Assembly (NCBI GenBank): GCA_033439265.1
Contig: JAVTVX010000026.1
Location: 8,681,001 to 8,745,000, forward strand
Source: Dillenia suffruticosa
Lineage: Eukaryota; Streptophyta; Magnoliopsida; Dilleniales; Dilleniaceae
Direction: 5' to 3'
Length of the DNA: 64,000 nucleotides
The position numbers and the translations under genes were made by a program. Every line of letters begins with the position of its first letter. Position 1 is the first letter of the stretch. A model generated the notes under the pieces. The model had not been told where the DNA came from and did no database searches. It saw only the letters and a program-made list of their open reading frames with translations. Positions 37,205-49,020 of the stretch are shown here, piece by piece.

Positions 37205-38536
37205 TTGTTATGCGATTTTGATATCACTATTTCAGACGAGTATATCCTATTTGAGTGTTGTGTGTAATGCAAACAAATGTTCTTTCCATAAGGATATTTT
37301 ATACTACCAACTATAAATTATCTTATCTAAATTGGGTAAATCAAATCACAATTATGAAAATATCAAAAATAACAAAAATATTAAAAGACGTGAATCAATG
37401 GATAAAAATTCTAGAACGTCAACTTCATTTGCTTTTAATCTTTCACCTGACTGAATTTTTTCAAATCCTTTAAGTTTGTTGATAAAATAATTATTGTTAA
37501 TGATGGTAAATTTCCCCAAGAATAGTTTCACCTAATGGTCATGTAATAAAACCTTAATTTGAATAACCAAAACTCAATGGTCATACAATTTTGATTAAGT
37601 CAAACTACATTAAATTCTATGGAAAATCTGTATTCTAGGGTTTTCCTTAAAATCTCACACATGAAATTAATTTTCTTCGATCGATCTCATAATCTCATAT
37701 GGATTTTATTGTACGGACTAATTTCATGCAATTATATTAGTCATGTATGCATTCAATCGCAAATTATCAAGACATTGATACCTATACATTCGAAATATTA
37801 AAATCAATAATAAAATCTCATCAAACAGCAGTCATGCCAATAAATGTTAAGGAAAATAAAGAAATTCAAACTATACTATTAATTAAAGAATAAAATCCAT
37901 TGAGTTCTGGGGACAAAAAAATTAGTTAAACATACTAAAGAAAAAAAATAAAATAAAACTCTAAAATTTGTGTGAAAAAAATCATGGGAAAGAAATGAAT
38001 AGAGTCGTGGAATTAAGGGAGTTGTGGTCCTCCCTAGTACTATATTTATAGGAGTAAAAACCTAAAAGAATTTGGAAACTTAATCTTTTTGAAAATTTGG
38101 TGTTTGATTTTGATTTGGAAACTTGTTGTTGTGTATGGTAAGGATCCCTAGCTTTTCCAAAATTTTGAAAACTTCCTTTTCCTTGAATTTGAAGACTTTT
38201 GAAATTTTTAACAACTAAATTCTGAAAATATCTTACTAATATACGCTTAGTAGTTTCCTTTCTTAGCATGGATTTCCTTTTCAACACTTCAGCAACTTGG
38301 CCCATTCCAACATAGCAAGAATCACCTCAATTAGATGTCGGAGTAAAAAGTTATGTCCAAAATATTAGCAGTTGTCTGTGTAGTCCGAAATTAAAAAATA
38401 AATCCAATATTTCCTAAATTATTATCCACAAAATTAAATCATTATAAAATCATAAAATATAGTTTAAAATAGTTCTTAAATTCATAAATAAAGTTTAAAA
38501 TAATATAATTAAAGTATATAAAAATTATTGTTATCA
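37205..38536 (-). repeat. Athila-like element, 5' LTR
   Basis: Begins TGTTATGC and ends TGTTATCA in window orientation, giving intact TG...CA ends. It matches the left LTR along its length with many substitutions. Followed directly by TSD TTGAC and resumption of EPRV copy C. Confidence 0.85.
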
Positions 38537-38541
38537 TTGAC

Positions 38542-39905
38542 CTTTCAGCAATTTAGTTTCTCCAAAATTCAGAACTTCAAGGAACTTGTAATGCCATCTA
38601 TCCAAATGAATATCATCAATCGAGAACGTCAAGGATGTGGTGGCATTGGATAAAAGAGGGAAAAGTAGTAGCATTGGGTTAGGTTCTTGTGTTTCAACTT
38701 GGTATGAAACCTACCATTCCTTCAGGTTTTGATCAACCTTGAAAAGGTTGCAAAAAGAATAGGAGAATCAGGTAGTGAGGTAATAGGTGAGAGCAAGTTG
38801 AGTTTTTTAATTTCTTGTTGGGCTAGCATCTGAAGGGTTTTTATAAGGAAATTAGGATGATTTAACTGTGTGGATTTATCATCTTCTATGGATTCTGCAA
38901 AGTGGATGGTTTATGAGAGTTTGGATTTCTTCGTGGAACTTGTGTTGAAGATTGGTGAGTTTTTGAAACAATTAAGGAGGTATTGGGTAGTGATGATGGT
39001 TGTTGTTGTTGGAGAATCTGGGAGTATGTTTTTAGGGGTAAAGGTTGTGCTATTGGGAAATCGGAGATGATGGCTGATGTTGTTGGGAGGTCTAGGAGTA
39101 AGCTATCATCTAGGCTTGGAGGAGGGGAATTGGAGTGTAATTGGATAACCAAGAGGATTTGTTTATTCAGGATTGGTAAATGTTGATATCCAGTATGATT
39201 AGGACTGCATCCCCTATGATGTTCCATAGTGTCCTTGTAAATCTATGAGTTATTCTTGGAGGTTTCTAATATTATTTTGTTTTTCTTGCATAATCTGAGT
39301 TGAATGCCTAAGTTTTGATTTGGTAGAGCAATTCATTATGCCGTGATTGTATGTCTTCCTTCAACTGACCAATGAGGGCCGCCATTTTTGTTTAATAGTC
39401 TTGTAATTGATTGGCTAATGTTTGTTGGTGAAGATCAATATTTTGAATGGAAATTCTTTGGGAGAGATGAATCTCTCTTAGCATATGATTTTGTGCTAAA
39501 GTATTTTGGGTCTGTCAATTTAACATCTTTTTTGTAGGAGAGATAGACAATCTAGAACCATCTACTTATATAATTGTTGGTACAGGAATCTTCCAATAAT
39601 GGGAATAAGTATCCTCAAATTGAAGAGGAAGAAAACTTGTCACCAATGACGGTGTTTATGAAGCAAATTAAACCATGCAACAACTGATTGAATGCTCTTA
39701 TTTGTTTTGGGTTTCTAGACTTCCTTAGTTTTGATGGAACTTAGTTCTCTTGCTTTTGAGGTAGCATAACTACCTTATCTTGATCTGGTTTGTTGGAGAT
39801 GTTATCATTAGTTTCTTTATCTATATCTCGATTAGCTAGGGGATTACTTGAATAGATGACATAGTACTAAAAATTCCTAGGGTTAAGTTCTCCCAAGAGG
39901 CTAAC
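38542..39905 (-). pseudogene. EPRV copy C coat 5' part and Pro/Gln-rich linker
   Basis: Continuation of copy C beyond the Athila element. 38542-38886 is coat region. The open piece 38886-39227 (113 codons) is the Pro/Ser/Gln-rich linker with a Gln run. A coiled-coil-like stretch lies at about 39250-39500. Same order as copies A and B. Confidence 0.65.
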
Positions 39906-40181
39906 TCAAGAGTCATCCTTTTTATAAAGCTTTTCAAGTTTCCATTGAAAATATGTTGAATGTTGTCTCCATGATCTCCACCTTTTTGGACTTTCATCTT
40001 CATCATCATCATCATTATCATCAACAAGGCATGACTTGCATGAGCATATATCCCAGTACTTGTGTCCCTTGGCATCTTGAAAGTGGTAAAATGGAGTCCC
40101 TTCATTTGTAAAGTGTAAGATTGGGATTGAACTTTGATAGTGACATGTTTCATCATCAGAAGGATCAGTCTGTTGTATCAT
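39906..40181 (-). pseudogene. EPRV copy C acidic CxC region
   Basis: An intact 91-codon piece, the best version of this block. It contains GHKYWDICSCKSC, then a run of Asp codons (DDNDDDDEDES), then a Trp/Arg/Lys-rich end. The paired cysteines beside an acidic run are kept in copies A and B. Function unknown. Confidence 0.65.
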
Positions 40182-41245
40182 GCTTATTGTCGGGAAAGGA
40201 TTATTTTGGACTAGCCTTTCTGACTCAAAAGAGGAACAAGAGTATGCTTAATGTCCATTATTAAGAGAAGAGCTTCATCATGTAAAGCCAGAATTGTCAA
40301 ATCAAAAGTATGGTTTTGGACTCTATAGGCAAATTGGTAATAGATGGTAGTTGCTAAGGTAGTTTAGACAAGATGGTCTCCTGTGATTTGGATCTGAGAT
40401 TTTAAATAGATAGTCAGGTGAGAATCAATAAGAGAGAGGTTAAAGTTTGGGTAGAATATGCACAAGAAGATGTCAGTATTAAGTGTAGTTTGGAGAGTGG
40501 TGATGCATGCATGTTGTTATAGTTTGAAACTAGTGTCTAAGAGGGCTATCCTTGAGACTATAGAGAGACCTCTTCTTTCAGATAGATACTCAATACCTAC
40601 GTAAGCTTGCCAAGTTGATCATGATCAAATGTTTTCTAGGCCATTTTAGACCTTACCAATTAGGCTTTATCCCCAAGATGAGGAAGGATGTAGTAAGTGA
40701 TGAAATGTTTCAGGGACTTGAAAATAAGCACAAATTCGGAAATTCCCGAATAGGTTAACCTTGTGAAAACTCATGGAAAGTCTCATAACTATTTCCTTTT
40801 TAGGTTTAAAGATAAGGTAAAGGAACATCAAGGGAAATGAGTTGCTCTCTCTAGGATGTACAATTGGGTTAAAAACATAGAAAATACTAATTCTCTAACT
40901 GTTTTTTGTGGTTTAGAAAAGATTTTTGTAATCTTTTGTAAACCTGTTTTTTGTGGGTTTTGATACATATTATATGAGTTTAGTAAAAAGACTTTTTTGA
41001 AACAGTATCATCTATATAGTATTCATATTGATATGTAGAATCTATATTAAAACACCTACTAGCAGAAGTAGATGAAAAAGAAAATGAGCTAGGTAACGAC
41101 ATAATATCGAGAAAATACCAAATGGTGTCTATGGACGACTTACAACCTTCTCCTCAAGGTCTTACCATGTCTTCCAGTTTCCCAAAGTTAAGTGGTGATG
41201 ATACTATAAGAGGACTAGATGTTTTAAGATATATTACTCGTATGA
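40182..41245 (-). pseudogene. EPRV copy C movement-protein region with internal insertion
   Basis: Minus-strand equivalent of copy B 11654-12640. The conserved core lies around 40540-40590, and the N-terminal part around 40990-41110. Compared with copy B, about 180 extra bases (roughly 40590-40775) interrupt the core; they carry no recognisable element. Reading frames are broken. Upstream leader blocks reach to about 41245, where orientation switches to copy D. Confidence 0.6.
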
Positions 41246-41261
41246 TCACCTCATGTTTATT

Positions 41262-41960
41262 TCTGCTCACCCTGGAATGAAGCAAGATCATTACAAATTA
41301 GCCCTCATAGAATTGGAAAGCCTACAAAATCAAGATCTCATAGAAGCCACAGACTCTGCGTGGGCTTGTTAAGCATTCTATGTCAACAAAAGATTAGAGT
41401 AAGTTTGAGGAAAGCTTAGATTGGTTATCAATTAGTAGCCATTGAACCCATTTCTTGAAGATGATAAGTTCTCTCTACCTTGAAAGGAATCACTGTTCTA
41501 GTACCTACACCATGCAATAATTTTCAACAAGTTTGATATGAAAGCAAGACTTTGGCAGCTTGGTATTTTACCAAAAGACGAACCAAAGATGGTGTTTTGC
41601 ATTCTAGATCATCATTTTCAATGGACAGTAATGTCTTTTGGTCTCAAAACAACACCTTTAAAGTTCCATAAAGTAATGTTGAGAATTTATAGATCAATGG
41701 TCCCGAATCATTTACATTGATGACATTCTTTTTTTCTTAAACATTGTTGAAAAACCACCTTGCACTCCTTCAAATATTTCACTGGATTATAGTTGATCAT
41801 GGAATTATATTCTCAAAGAAGAAAATAACTATTAGAGAGAAGAAAATTGACTCTCTTGGAATGAAGATTAAGGAAGAACGTATGCAACTTCAGCCAAATA
41901 TTATTGTTCTTCTCCAAGATTTTTTAGATGAATTGGCTACGAGGTTTACTAGCACCTAGA
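41262..41960 (+). pseudogene. EPRV copy D, RT fragment
   Basis: A plus-strand fragment holding only RT. It begins at the protease-RT junction block (MKQDHYKLAL) and continues through an open 60-codon piece (41538-41720) with PDHHF-like and MSFGLKT blocks. YIDD is at 41713-41724 in a shifted frame. It ends near 41960, without RNase H. Confidence 0.7.
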
Positions 41961-44660
41961 ATGTTTGCTTTAAGGTTTACTAATACCTGGAAAGTTAGTT
42001 GTCTATACTATTTGTTAAAAGTGTAATTTTGTGTTGAGAGCATCGGAAACTTTTAGTATAGTCCACAAAAATATCATCTTATCATTCAAGCTGGTTAGTT
42101 CTTTAAGGTGATATTTGCCCTACACAATGAAGTTTGATAAAAACTTTATGCCAAATTATCCCCAGGGTACAACAAAATTCATAATTAATGAAAGTGAGAA
42201 TTTACATAACAATGTTAAGAGTAATTAATGATAAGTTTTTTTTCATATATATATTGAATTTGATTTTTAGGACATTTCATTTGTTTCAAGTAAAATTCAT
42301 TAGATTTTCCACTCAAATAATGTAATTATACTTTTAGGTATGAAATGGAATGAAAATCAAGAATTAAGGTAAAAAAGACACAAAGACACGAACCAAAGGA
42401 TAAAATTTAAGCATATTGGAAAACTAGGACTTTAGTAGTACTAACCAAGAGCATTACCTCAAAAAAAATAAAAAACATAACATGAGCTACATTTATTGGA
42501 TTAAGGAAATCCAAAAGCTTTGGAAAGGCTAAAAATAGTGATGGCCTGTCGTGACTCGTGACATGTGTCATGGCAGCATGTCCTGGTTCATGTGATGGCA
42601 TGTCATGGCTCATGGCTTATGTGAATAGTGTTTGGTATCGATCCTTGAAGGTTTGAGGATCAAAACTTACTCATGTAGCATGCCATGGCATGTGTTTTGT
42701 ATTGTAGCATGTCATACTCTTAGGCTCATGAACAACCTAGTGCATTTAAGGGAATTTCGATATTTGGTTATGAGCAATTTGTACATTTCTAAGGATGATT
42801 CAAAGGAGAGATTTGATTGAAGTTTTGTTAAAGTTGGCTCGGATCAAGAAGTTAACATAGGAGAAGGCACAGCATTAGGTGCCATTCGTTGGGAAATATA
42901 GGCAGTTATGGGTATTTGTGATTATTTTGGAAAACTAACTTAAACAATCATCAAATTATCACAAATGGTTTATGAATGAGATTGGCGTGGACAACTTTGT
43001 TTGTCACCATTGGTAGTGAGGGAATGACTTCTTAGGTGGACAAGTTGACTTGGGGTCCTATCAAATCAACTTTGGACTATATCAAGTCTATATATACACT
43101 TCCATAAGTCGACTTATGGTACTACAACTACTTTTACAGATGTGGCACAGTGACTATGGATATTTGAGGAGGTTTTTTGGGCATTTCTTGGTCATTTCTT
43201 GAACAATCATTCAAATTTGGATTTGGACACAATTGAACATTTAGAGAATGTGTTGGAGATATTCAAATGTTGTCTTAATATATATTATTTGGCAGTTTGC
43301 TCGATAATAATACGAGGTATGGCTAATCACATCTCCTAGTATCCTGCGCTTGGCTTTATTCTACTGGAGTTGACTTATGTTCTTTCATGAGTTAGCTATC
43401 TTAATCTTTTGTCTAAGCTTGAGACAATTCTATTATAAGCAACTCGAGTTATGTGTGAAAGTGAGTCGACTTCTTTTGAGTTAAGTCATATGTGTGTCTT
43501 ATATCATTCTAACTCATCCTATTTTCCTCCAAACTATTCTCTCATCATTCCAACCTGTTTTGCTTATCATCAAACTTAGCCTTTGCTTATTATCATAACC
43601 TAGTTTTGCTTTACTCATCATAATCTAGTCCATCGTTAAAGAAACAAGCATATTGAAATGATATATCACTTCATAAAAGATCAAACCTAGTTTTACTCAT
43701 CATCAAAAGTTATCTTGCCAACATTAAGTTTAGACACAAGATTATAGTTTGAGAGCTTAACATAGCAAGGATATTGAGAGACAAGATAAGTTGGTAAATC
43801 AGAGAAAGTAAAAAGGAATAGAAGCATCGAGAATTGTGTAAAAGAGTTAATAGAGAAAAGATTTTGCATGGAAAAATAGGAGAAAGTTTTAGAAGGTTAG
43901 GGTTGTACCTAGACAAGGAGAACTCAAGTTTTCTAAAAGGAATTCTATTAAACAAATATTAATTATTTTAGGAAATGTGACTAATAAGAAAAGTCTTAAA
44001 ATTGGGAGAAAATGTGATTTCCATATTCTTTTACAAAAGTTCTTTTATTCTTATACATACAACAAATATAATAATAATACATAAAATAAGTAAATAAATA
44101 ATTATTTTGGGAAAATGACATTTTGTATAAGAATCCCAATTTTGTAGAGGAAAAATCATTTCATATTTTTATTTTTCCGACAAAAAACTTTAAATGAATT
44201 TTCAAGTGAAAAATCAGTAATTGGTCTCATCGTCCATTAAATTGATTTTTCACCACATAAAACTTATCCCTACAAGCTTAACACCAAAGTTTAAATGATT
44301 TTAGGATGTGATGAAGCATTTAAGTGGAGATTCAAGCCATAAAGCATCCCAATTTCTCCTAATTTTTGGGTGGGTAAGGAATCATTCAAAATCTCTTAGT
44401 TTTCTCTTTCAATGCTCCTTTTCTTCAAAGTCTAATAATGCTTTTCATTCAAAGGTGATTTTTAAAGCATTTCTAATGGTGGATTTCATCTCAGAACTGG
44501 GAGCATCTTCCTTTGATTAATCTTTTGTTTTCTCTACGTTTTTTAGGCCTAGGAATATGATAAATGTGATGGGCACTTATGGTTTTAAGTTACAAGTTAT
44601 ATAAAATTTGGTACATATGTTATCTTTCTAGGTTTTGAATGCACATTGGAGTAATTGCTG
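41961..44660. other. Unassigned region between viral cluster and copia element
   Basis: No supportable gene. A CATG-rich patch with repeated GCATGTCATGGCTCATG-like units spans about 42540-42720. Motifs GTTGACTT/GTCGACTT appear at about 43030-43130 and 43460-43480, as in the first 1.4 kb of the window. The rest (43500-44660) is AT-rich and without recognisable similarity. Confidence 0.5.
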
Positions 44661-45421
44661 TTGGAGCATGCTTTTCTAGTGTTAAGGCAAATGTTTCCCT
44701 TTTCTGATATGTTAATTTCATGATTGATTATTACTTTGAACATGTTTCATTGAGTTTTAACGCATATAATGCCCTAGAGTTATTCTTTTTGATCTAAGTT
44801 AGAATGTGACAATACTTGGTCATTTAATGAGGTTAAGCTATGGTGTATATCAAGTAAAACTTTAGAGAAAATGATGGGTTTGGTCTGAAGCTATTGGCTT
44901 AGGATTAAGTTTTGCTTTCTTCGGCATAATGCTTGATAGAGATTGCATGTTTGGCATTAATATGCTCATAGTTTTATATAAACGGTAAGAATTTTCCATG
45001 AAGTAGGCTGTTATTAATTGGTAATTTTGGATTTTAATAAAAATAGGTCGATAAATTTAGTCCAAGTATGGAAGCTCGTAAAAATTTTAAGTGATCAAAA
45101 TTATAAAATAAGGTTTTGCTCATCTTTTAGGGTTAGTGTGGTTTGGCGGTTGTGTAGGTCTTGGCCCAAGAAACCTTTTATGGGGACGCAACTAGGGCTT
45201 CAAAAAGACATCTAATATTGGCTAGGTTCCCTCTTCACTTCAACGTACGGTTACCTACCCACTAAAAGCTGCCATCTTGTGAAGATCGAAGAGGAAGACA
45301 AAGCCTGTTGGATTTGCTTCTACAAAGTTTGATTTTGCTTCTCTAGTATTGGCTGACAAGCAAGCAGGAAGGTCTCATGGTGTTCTAATTTTCACACATC
45401 GATCCTAGATCATGTGTTACA
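44661..45421 (+). repeat. Copia element, 5' LTR (start uncertain)
   Basis: The right end is defined by the primer binding site that follows: the LTR ends GTGTTACA at 45421. The left end is a guess at TGTTGGAGCATGC (44661), which would give TG...CA ends and about 760 bases. A TATA-like TTTATATAAA lies at about 44974-44983. No second LTR was found, so the boundary cannot be checked inside this window. Confidence 0.4.
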
Positions 45422-45423
45422 TG

Positions 45424-45440
45424 TGGTATCAGAGAAGGAT
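45424..45440 (+). promoter_or_regulatory. Copia primer binding site (tRNA-iMet type)
   Basis: TGGTATCAGAG, complementary to the 3' end of initiator tRNA-Met, begins two bases after the proposed LTR end. It is the usual plant copia primer site. Confidence 0.85.
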
Positions 45441-46740
45441 TTGTGTGAGATTAAAACCCTAAGTGTAATTTTTATTTTTATTCATAATTTTGCAAACTGT
45501 AAATTATAAGGGTTTGTTATTTGAGTTATTGGAACCACGTTTCCCGGTCATCGATCTTAGATACAACTCCACAAACACACATGGTTGTCTCCGATTTGAT
45601 GCGATTTGGTAGAGATAATTAATATTGAAGTAGTGGATTGATTACGTTTCCCAAATTGCACAAGGGACGATGTGAAGTTTTTAGAGAAAGCTATACTTGG
45701 GAATGATTAGAACAAGAACGCACAAAATTGGAACATTCTCAAGCAAAAGTCACTTTTCTATTGAAGCATACAAATTGAGGGAGAGTGACCAAATTTTACA
45801 TATGAAAAAAAAATGAACTATATGTTAGCAATTTGAATTAAAAAAAGGTTTTTGTTATCATTCCCAAACAAACATATAAATAATTTCCAGATTTGAGACG
45901 TGGGAAATTAAATGGTCTTTATTTTTTTTTCTCCTTATGAAATTAGGTTCAATCAAATGGTCTCATTGTTGGTGCTGATGATTTCATTCGGTATTAATTT
46001 ATTTTTGTGTTTTGATATGTATTCATATACACTCTACTTTTATGCACATTAATTCTTGATTTTATCATATTATAAAATATTTGGGCACACTAAAACCTAT
46101 CGTCAGCATGTGCTCTCCCTAGATAAGTGTAGAAAATTGTGTAATCTAGGATTGAGCTTATGTGCATAATTTAGTAAATGAAATAATTTAAGACATTGAG
46201 TTTTGATATAATGTAATGTGTTGTTTCAGGACCAAATGAGATATATCAAGGTTCAATATCTCATCTAAGCTAGTCTGTAGCATACATTGAGTTGAGTATG
46301 TGAGTTGGAATTCAAAGGGCAATTTTTTTAATTTCCCGATTTGAGAATATTTTATTAATTGATGTAAATGTTCGGCTACCAAAGTGGCTCATTTACTAAA
46401 AATTAATGAAATATTTTCAATCATGGTTATGGGAAAGACACCTTGTGCAATTGTTTGCCCAAAGGGGTGGTTATTTTGGTATGGGTGATAAAGCATCAAG
46501 GTTGAGGATATATTGATTCAAAAGATCTGTCTGCCCAAAGGGGATGGATTTCTTGAAAATTGGCATTTTCTTATATTAGCTTTATGTAAAGAGTACCTAT
46601 TACTATGTCACATTCTCTGCCAAAGGGGAGTCTGTGATGATATACTGGGACTCTTTGTTTATTATTAGCACATTTTGAATTGTTGTTAATTTCTTTTATT
46701 ATTATTACTCATTAATTAATTATTGCATCTCTTGTCTCAA
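45441..46740 (+). other. Copia leader with three TGCCCAAAGGGG motifs
   Basis: About 1.3 kb with no gene between the primer site and gag. TGCCCAAAGGGG occurs at 46456-46467 and 46532-46543, and a one-base-shorter form at 46618-46628, just upstream of gag. Role unknown; it could be an RNA packaging or leader structure. Confidence 0.6.
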
Positions 46741-47620
46741 ATAGTAACGTTTAGCGTCAACAACAATCAAGCTACTATTGAGATTCTTCATGGATCCAAT
46801 TATAAGAGGTGGAATAAGGAGTTTTCATTTGCACCGGTTATCAGTGAGATTGACATGGCCTTGCATGTTGATCCGCCTGCTAAATTAACTCTTGGGAGCA
46901 CTGCTGAGGGAAGGGAGTTTTTTGCTAAGTAGGATAGGGCTAACAGTATGTGTCTCTATGCCATTAGGAGGTCTGTGTCTGAACATCTATTGAACGGATT
47001 GGAAACCATTGACATTGCTAACTAGCTTCACCATGCTATAGGGGAAAGATATCAAAAATCTAGTAAGTCCGAGGCTGGGAACCTTATGAACGAGCTTACG
47101 AGTACGAAGTATGATAGTGCAGGGGGTGTTAGAGATTTTATTATGAAAACGGTCCACATCCAAACCAAAATTGGCCTCCCAAGAGATCATCATCCCATAA
47201 AAATTTATTGTTCATCATGTCCTTAATTCTTTGCCTCTAGAGTTTTCCTAAATCAAAACTACCTACAATGCTGTGAATGAGAATTGGAGTGTCAATGACC
47301 TTATCTCCAAATGTGTTTTTGAGAAAGAAAAACTTAAGAAAGAAAAGAGTGAGAGTGCCTTTCTTGCTACTCATTCGAAACATGATTTTCAAAAAAGCTT
47401 TAAGAAACTTGGGAAGAATGTATCTAATGCTCCTAAGAAAGTTCAGGATAACAAAGGATAGGGTACTGGTCAAACCAAAGTTGTAGGAGGTCCTAAGGCT
47501 ATCATTCATAAAGTAGTCAAGTGTTTCTTTTGCAAAAAGAAATGTCACATCAAGTCAGAGTGTTTCAAATATAAATCTTGGCCAGAGAAAAAGAGTAAAC
47601 AAGAAGATAACTCACTATCT
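46741..47620 (+). pseudogene. Copia gag region
   Basis: Gag remnant: an open piece ending at 46932 (LHGSNYKRWNKEF, a typical copia gag start after the N-terminus), then coding in broken frames to 47220, then a Lys/Ser-rich stretch (47273-47461). The zinc knuckle CX2CX4HX4C (CFFCKKKCHIKSEC) is intact at about 47522-47566. In-frame stops at about 46930 and 47023 prevent translation. Confidence 0.75.
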
Positions 47621-48060
47621 TTCATTTGTTTTGAATCATATTTTATTGATGCCTGCCAAAATTATTGGTGGCTTGATAGTGGTGCAGCTGTTCATGTAGC
47701 TGTTACTTTGCAGGGGTTCAAAAGCAAACGGAAGCCAAGTGAGATAAAGTCTAAGCTCAAAACTGGAAACAATACCAAAGTAGATGTTTGCTATGTCGGA
47801 ACAATTGGTTAAATTTAGAGTCGATTTTGAACTCATTTTGGAAAATATCTTTTATGTGTCGTCATTTAGTTAGAATTTGATTTCAGTTTCTGTTTTGGAC
47901 AAATTGGGTTATCACTTTGGATTGGAAATGGACAAGTAGATTTGATTTTGAATTTAAAAATTTTTGGGGAATTTAAACTTGTTGATAATTTATATAAATT
48001 GTGTTTAATACCCAATAATGGGTACAGTTGCATGAATGTTGAGAACGCATTATCTAAAAG
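47621..48060 (+). pseudogene. Copia aspartic protease region
   Basis: WWLDSGAAVH, the copia protease active site (DSGA), is at about 47668-47700. The following strands are recognisable, but stops occur near 47810 and beyond. Confidence 0.75.
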
Positions 48061-49020
48061 ACCTCTCATTAAAGAAGAGTCAATTTTATTGTGGTACAAA
48101 AGATTAGGTCACATTTGAAATGAGAGAATTCAAAAATTGGTAAAAGATGACATTTTTCCTTCTCTTGATTTTGAAAAATTAGACACTTGTATACATTGCA
48201 TAAGAGGTAAAATGACCAAGATCAAGAAAAAGGGGGCAACTCGAAGTAGTGATCTTATGGAAATTGTACACACTTGCATTAGTGGACCTTTTACTCCTAT
48301 CTTGTGTGGTAATAGATACTTTGTTACCTTTATAGATGACTTATCCCGTTATGGTTTTTTTTTTTACCTAATTGATGATAAGTCTAAAGTTTTAGAGAAA
48401 ATTAAAATCTTTAAAATAAAGGCAGAGAAACAACTAGGGAAAGTCATTAAGATAGTTAGGTCTGACAAAGGAGGTGAGTATTATGGCAAATATGGTATAA
48501 CTGGATAGTATATGGGACCGCTTACCAAATACTTACAAGAGTATGAGATTATTGCTCACTATACTATGCCTGGTAGTCTTGAACAAAATGGTATGGTCGA
48601 AAGGCAGAATCGTACCCTTAAGAAAATGATGAGGAGCATGATGAGTAAAACAAATCTTCATGAGTCACTTTAGGGTGAAGCCATAAAAATAGTCTCGTAT
48701 CTTCTGAATAGAGTACCTAAAAAATCTGTTCCCAAAACACCTTTTGAGTTGCGGACTGGTAGAAGACCCAGCTTGAACCGCTTTCGAGTTTGGGGATGTT
48801 ATTTAAAAGTTAGAATCTATAACCCTCATGAACACAAAACCGAACCTAGAATTACTCGTTGATTTTTTATGGGGTACCTAGACTATTTTAAAGAATATAG
48901 ATTCTTTTGCCCTATACATGAAACCAAAATTGTGGATTCACAAGTAATAAAATATTTGGAGTTAGATGTTACTGACATACAAATATCAAATGTTATCGAA
49001 AGCAAGCCTGTTAAAGATGT
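48061..49020 (+). pseudogene. Copia integrase region
   Basis: The 123-codon open piece 48137-48508 covers the end of the HHCC zinc-binding domain (LGHI..., CIHCIRGK) and the start of the rve core. The usual first catalytic Asp (H-T-D-I-x-G-P-F) reads Cys (HTCISGPF). The second Asp (FIDDLSR) and the Glu context (NGMVERQNRTL, about 48590) are present. Stops near 48506, 48672 and 48860. This integrase would be dead even without the stops. Confidence 0.8.

Larger units (their letters stand above)
20884..38536 (-). mobile_element. Athila-like Ty3/gypsy retrotransposon, internally deleted, with nested insertions
   Basis: A 17.65 kb LTR retrotransposon on the minus strand, inserted in EPRV copy C. 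The ends are LTRs of 1405 and 1332 bases. Target duplications are TTGAT (20879-20883) and TTGAC (38537-38541), one mismatch. Coding order on the minus strand is gag (36610-36132, continued 32855-32514), gag C-terminus/protease (25327-24463) and an integrase C-terminal fragment (24245-23904). Two younger elements, CACTA-1 and solo LTR 2, sit within it. RT, RNase H and the catalytic part of integrase are missing between about 24463 and 24245, so the element is non-autonomous. Confidence 0.85.

Noticed and set aside
44308-44520. 70-codon plus-strand ORF
   Set aside because: Ser/Phe-rich with no recognisable motif or neighbouring exon signal; length is expected by chance.
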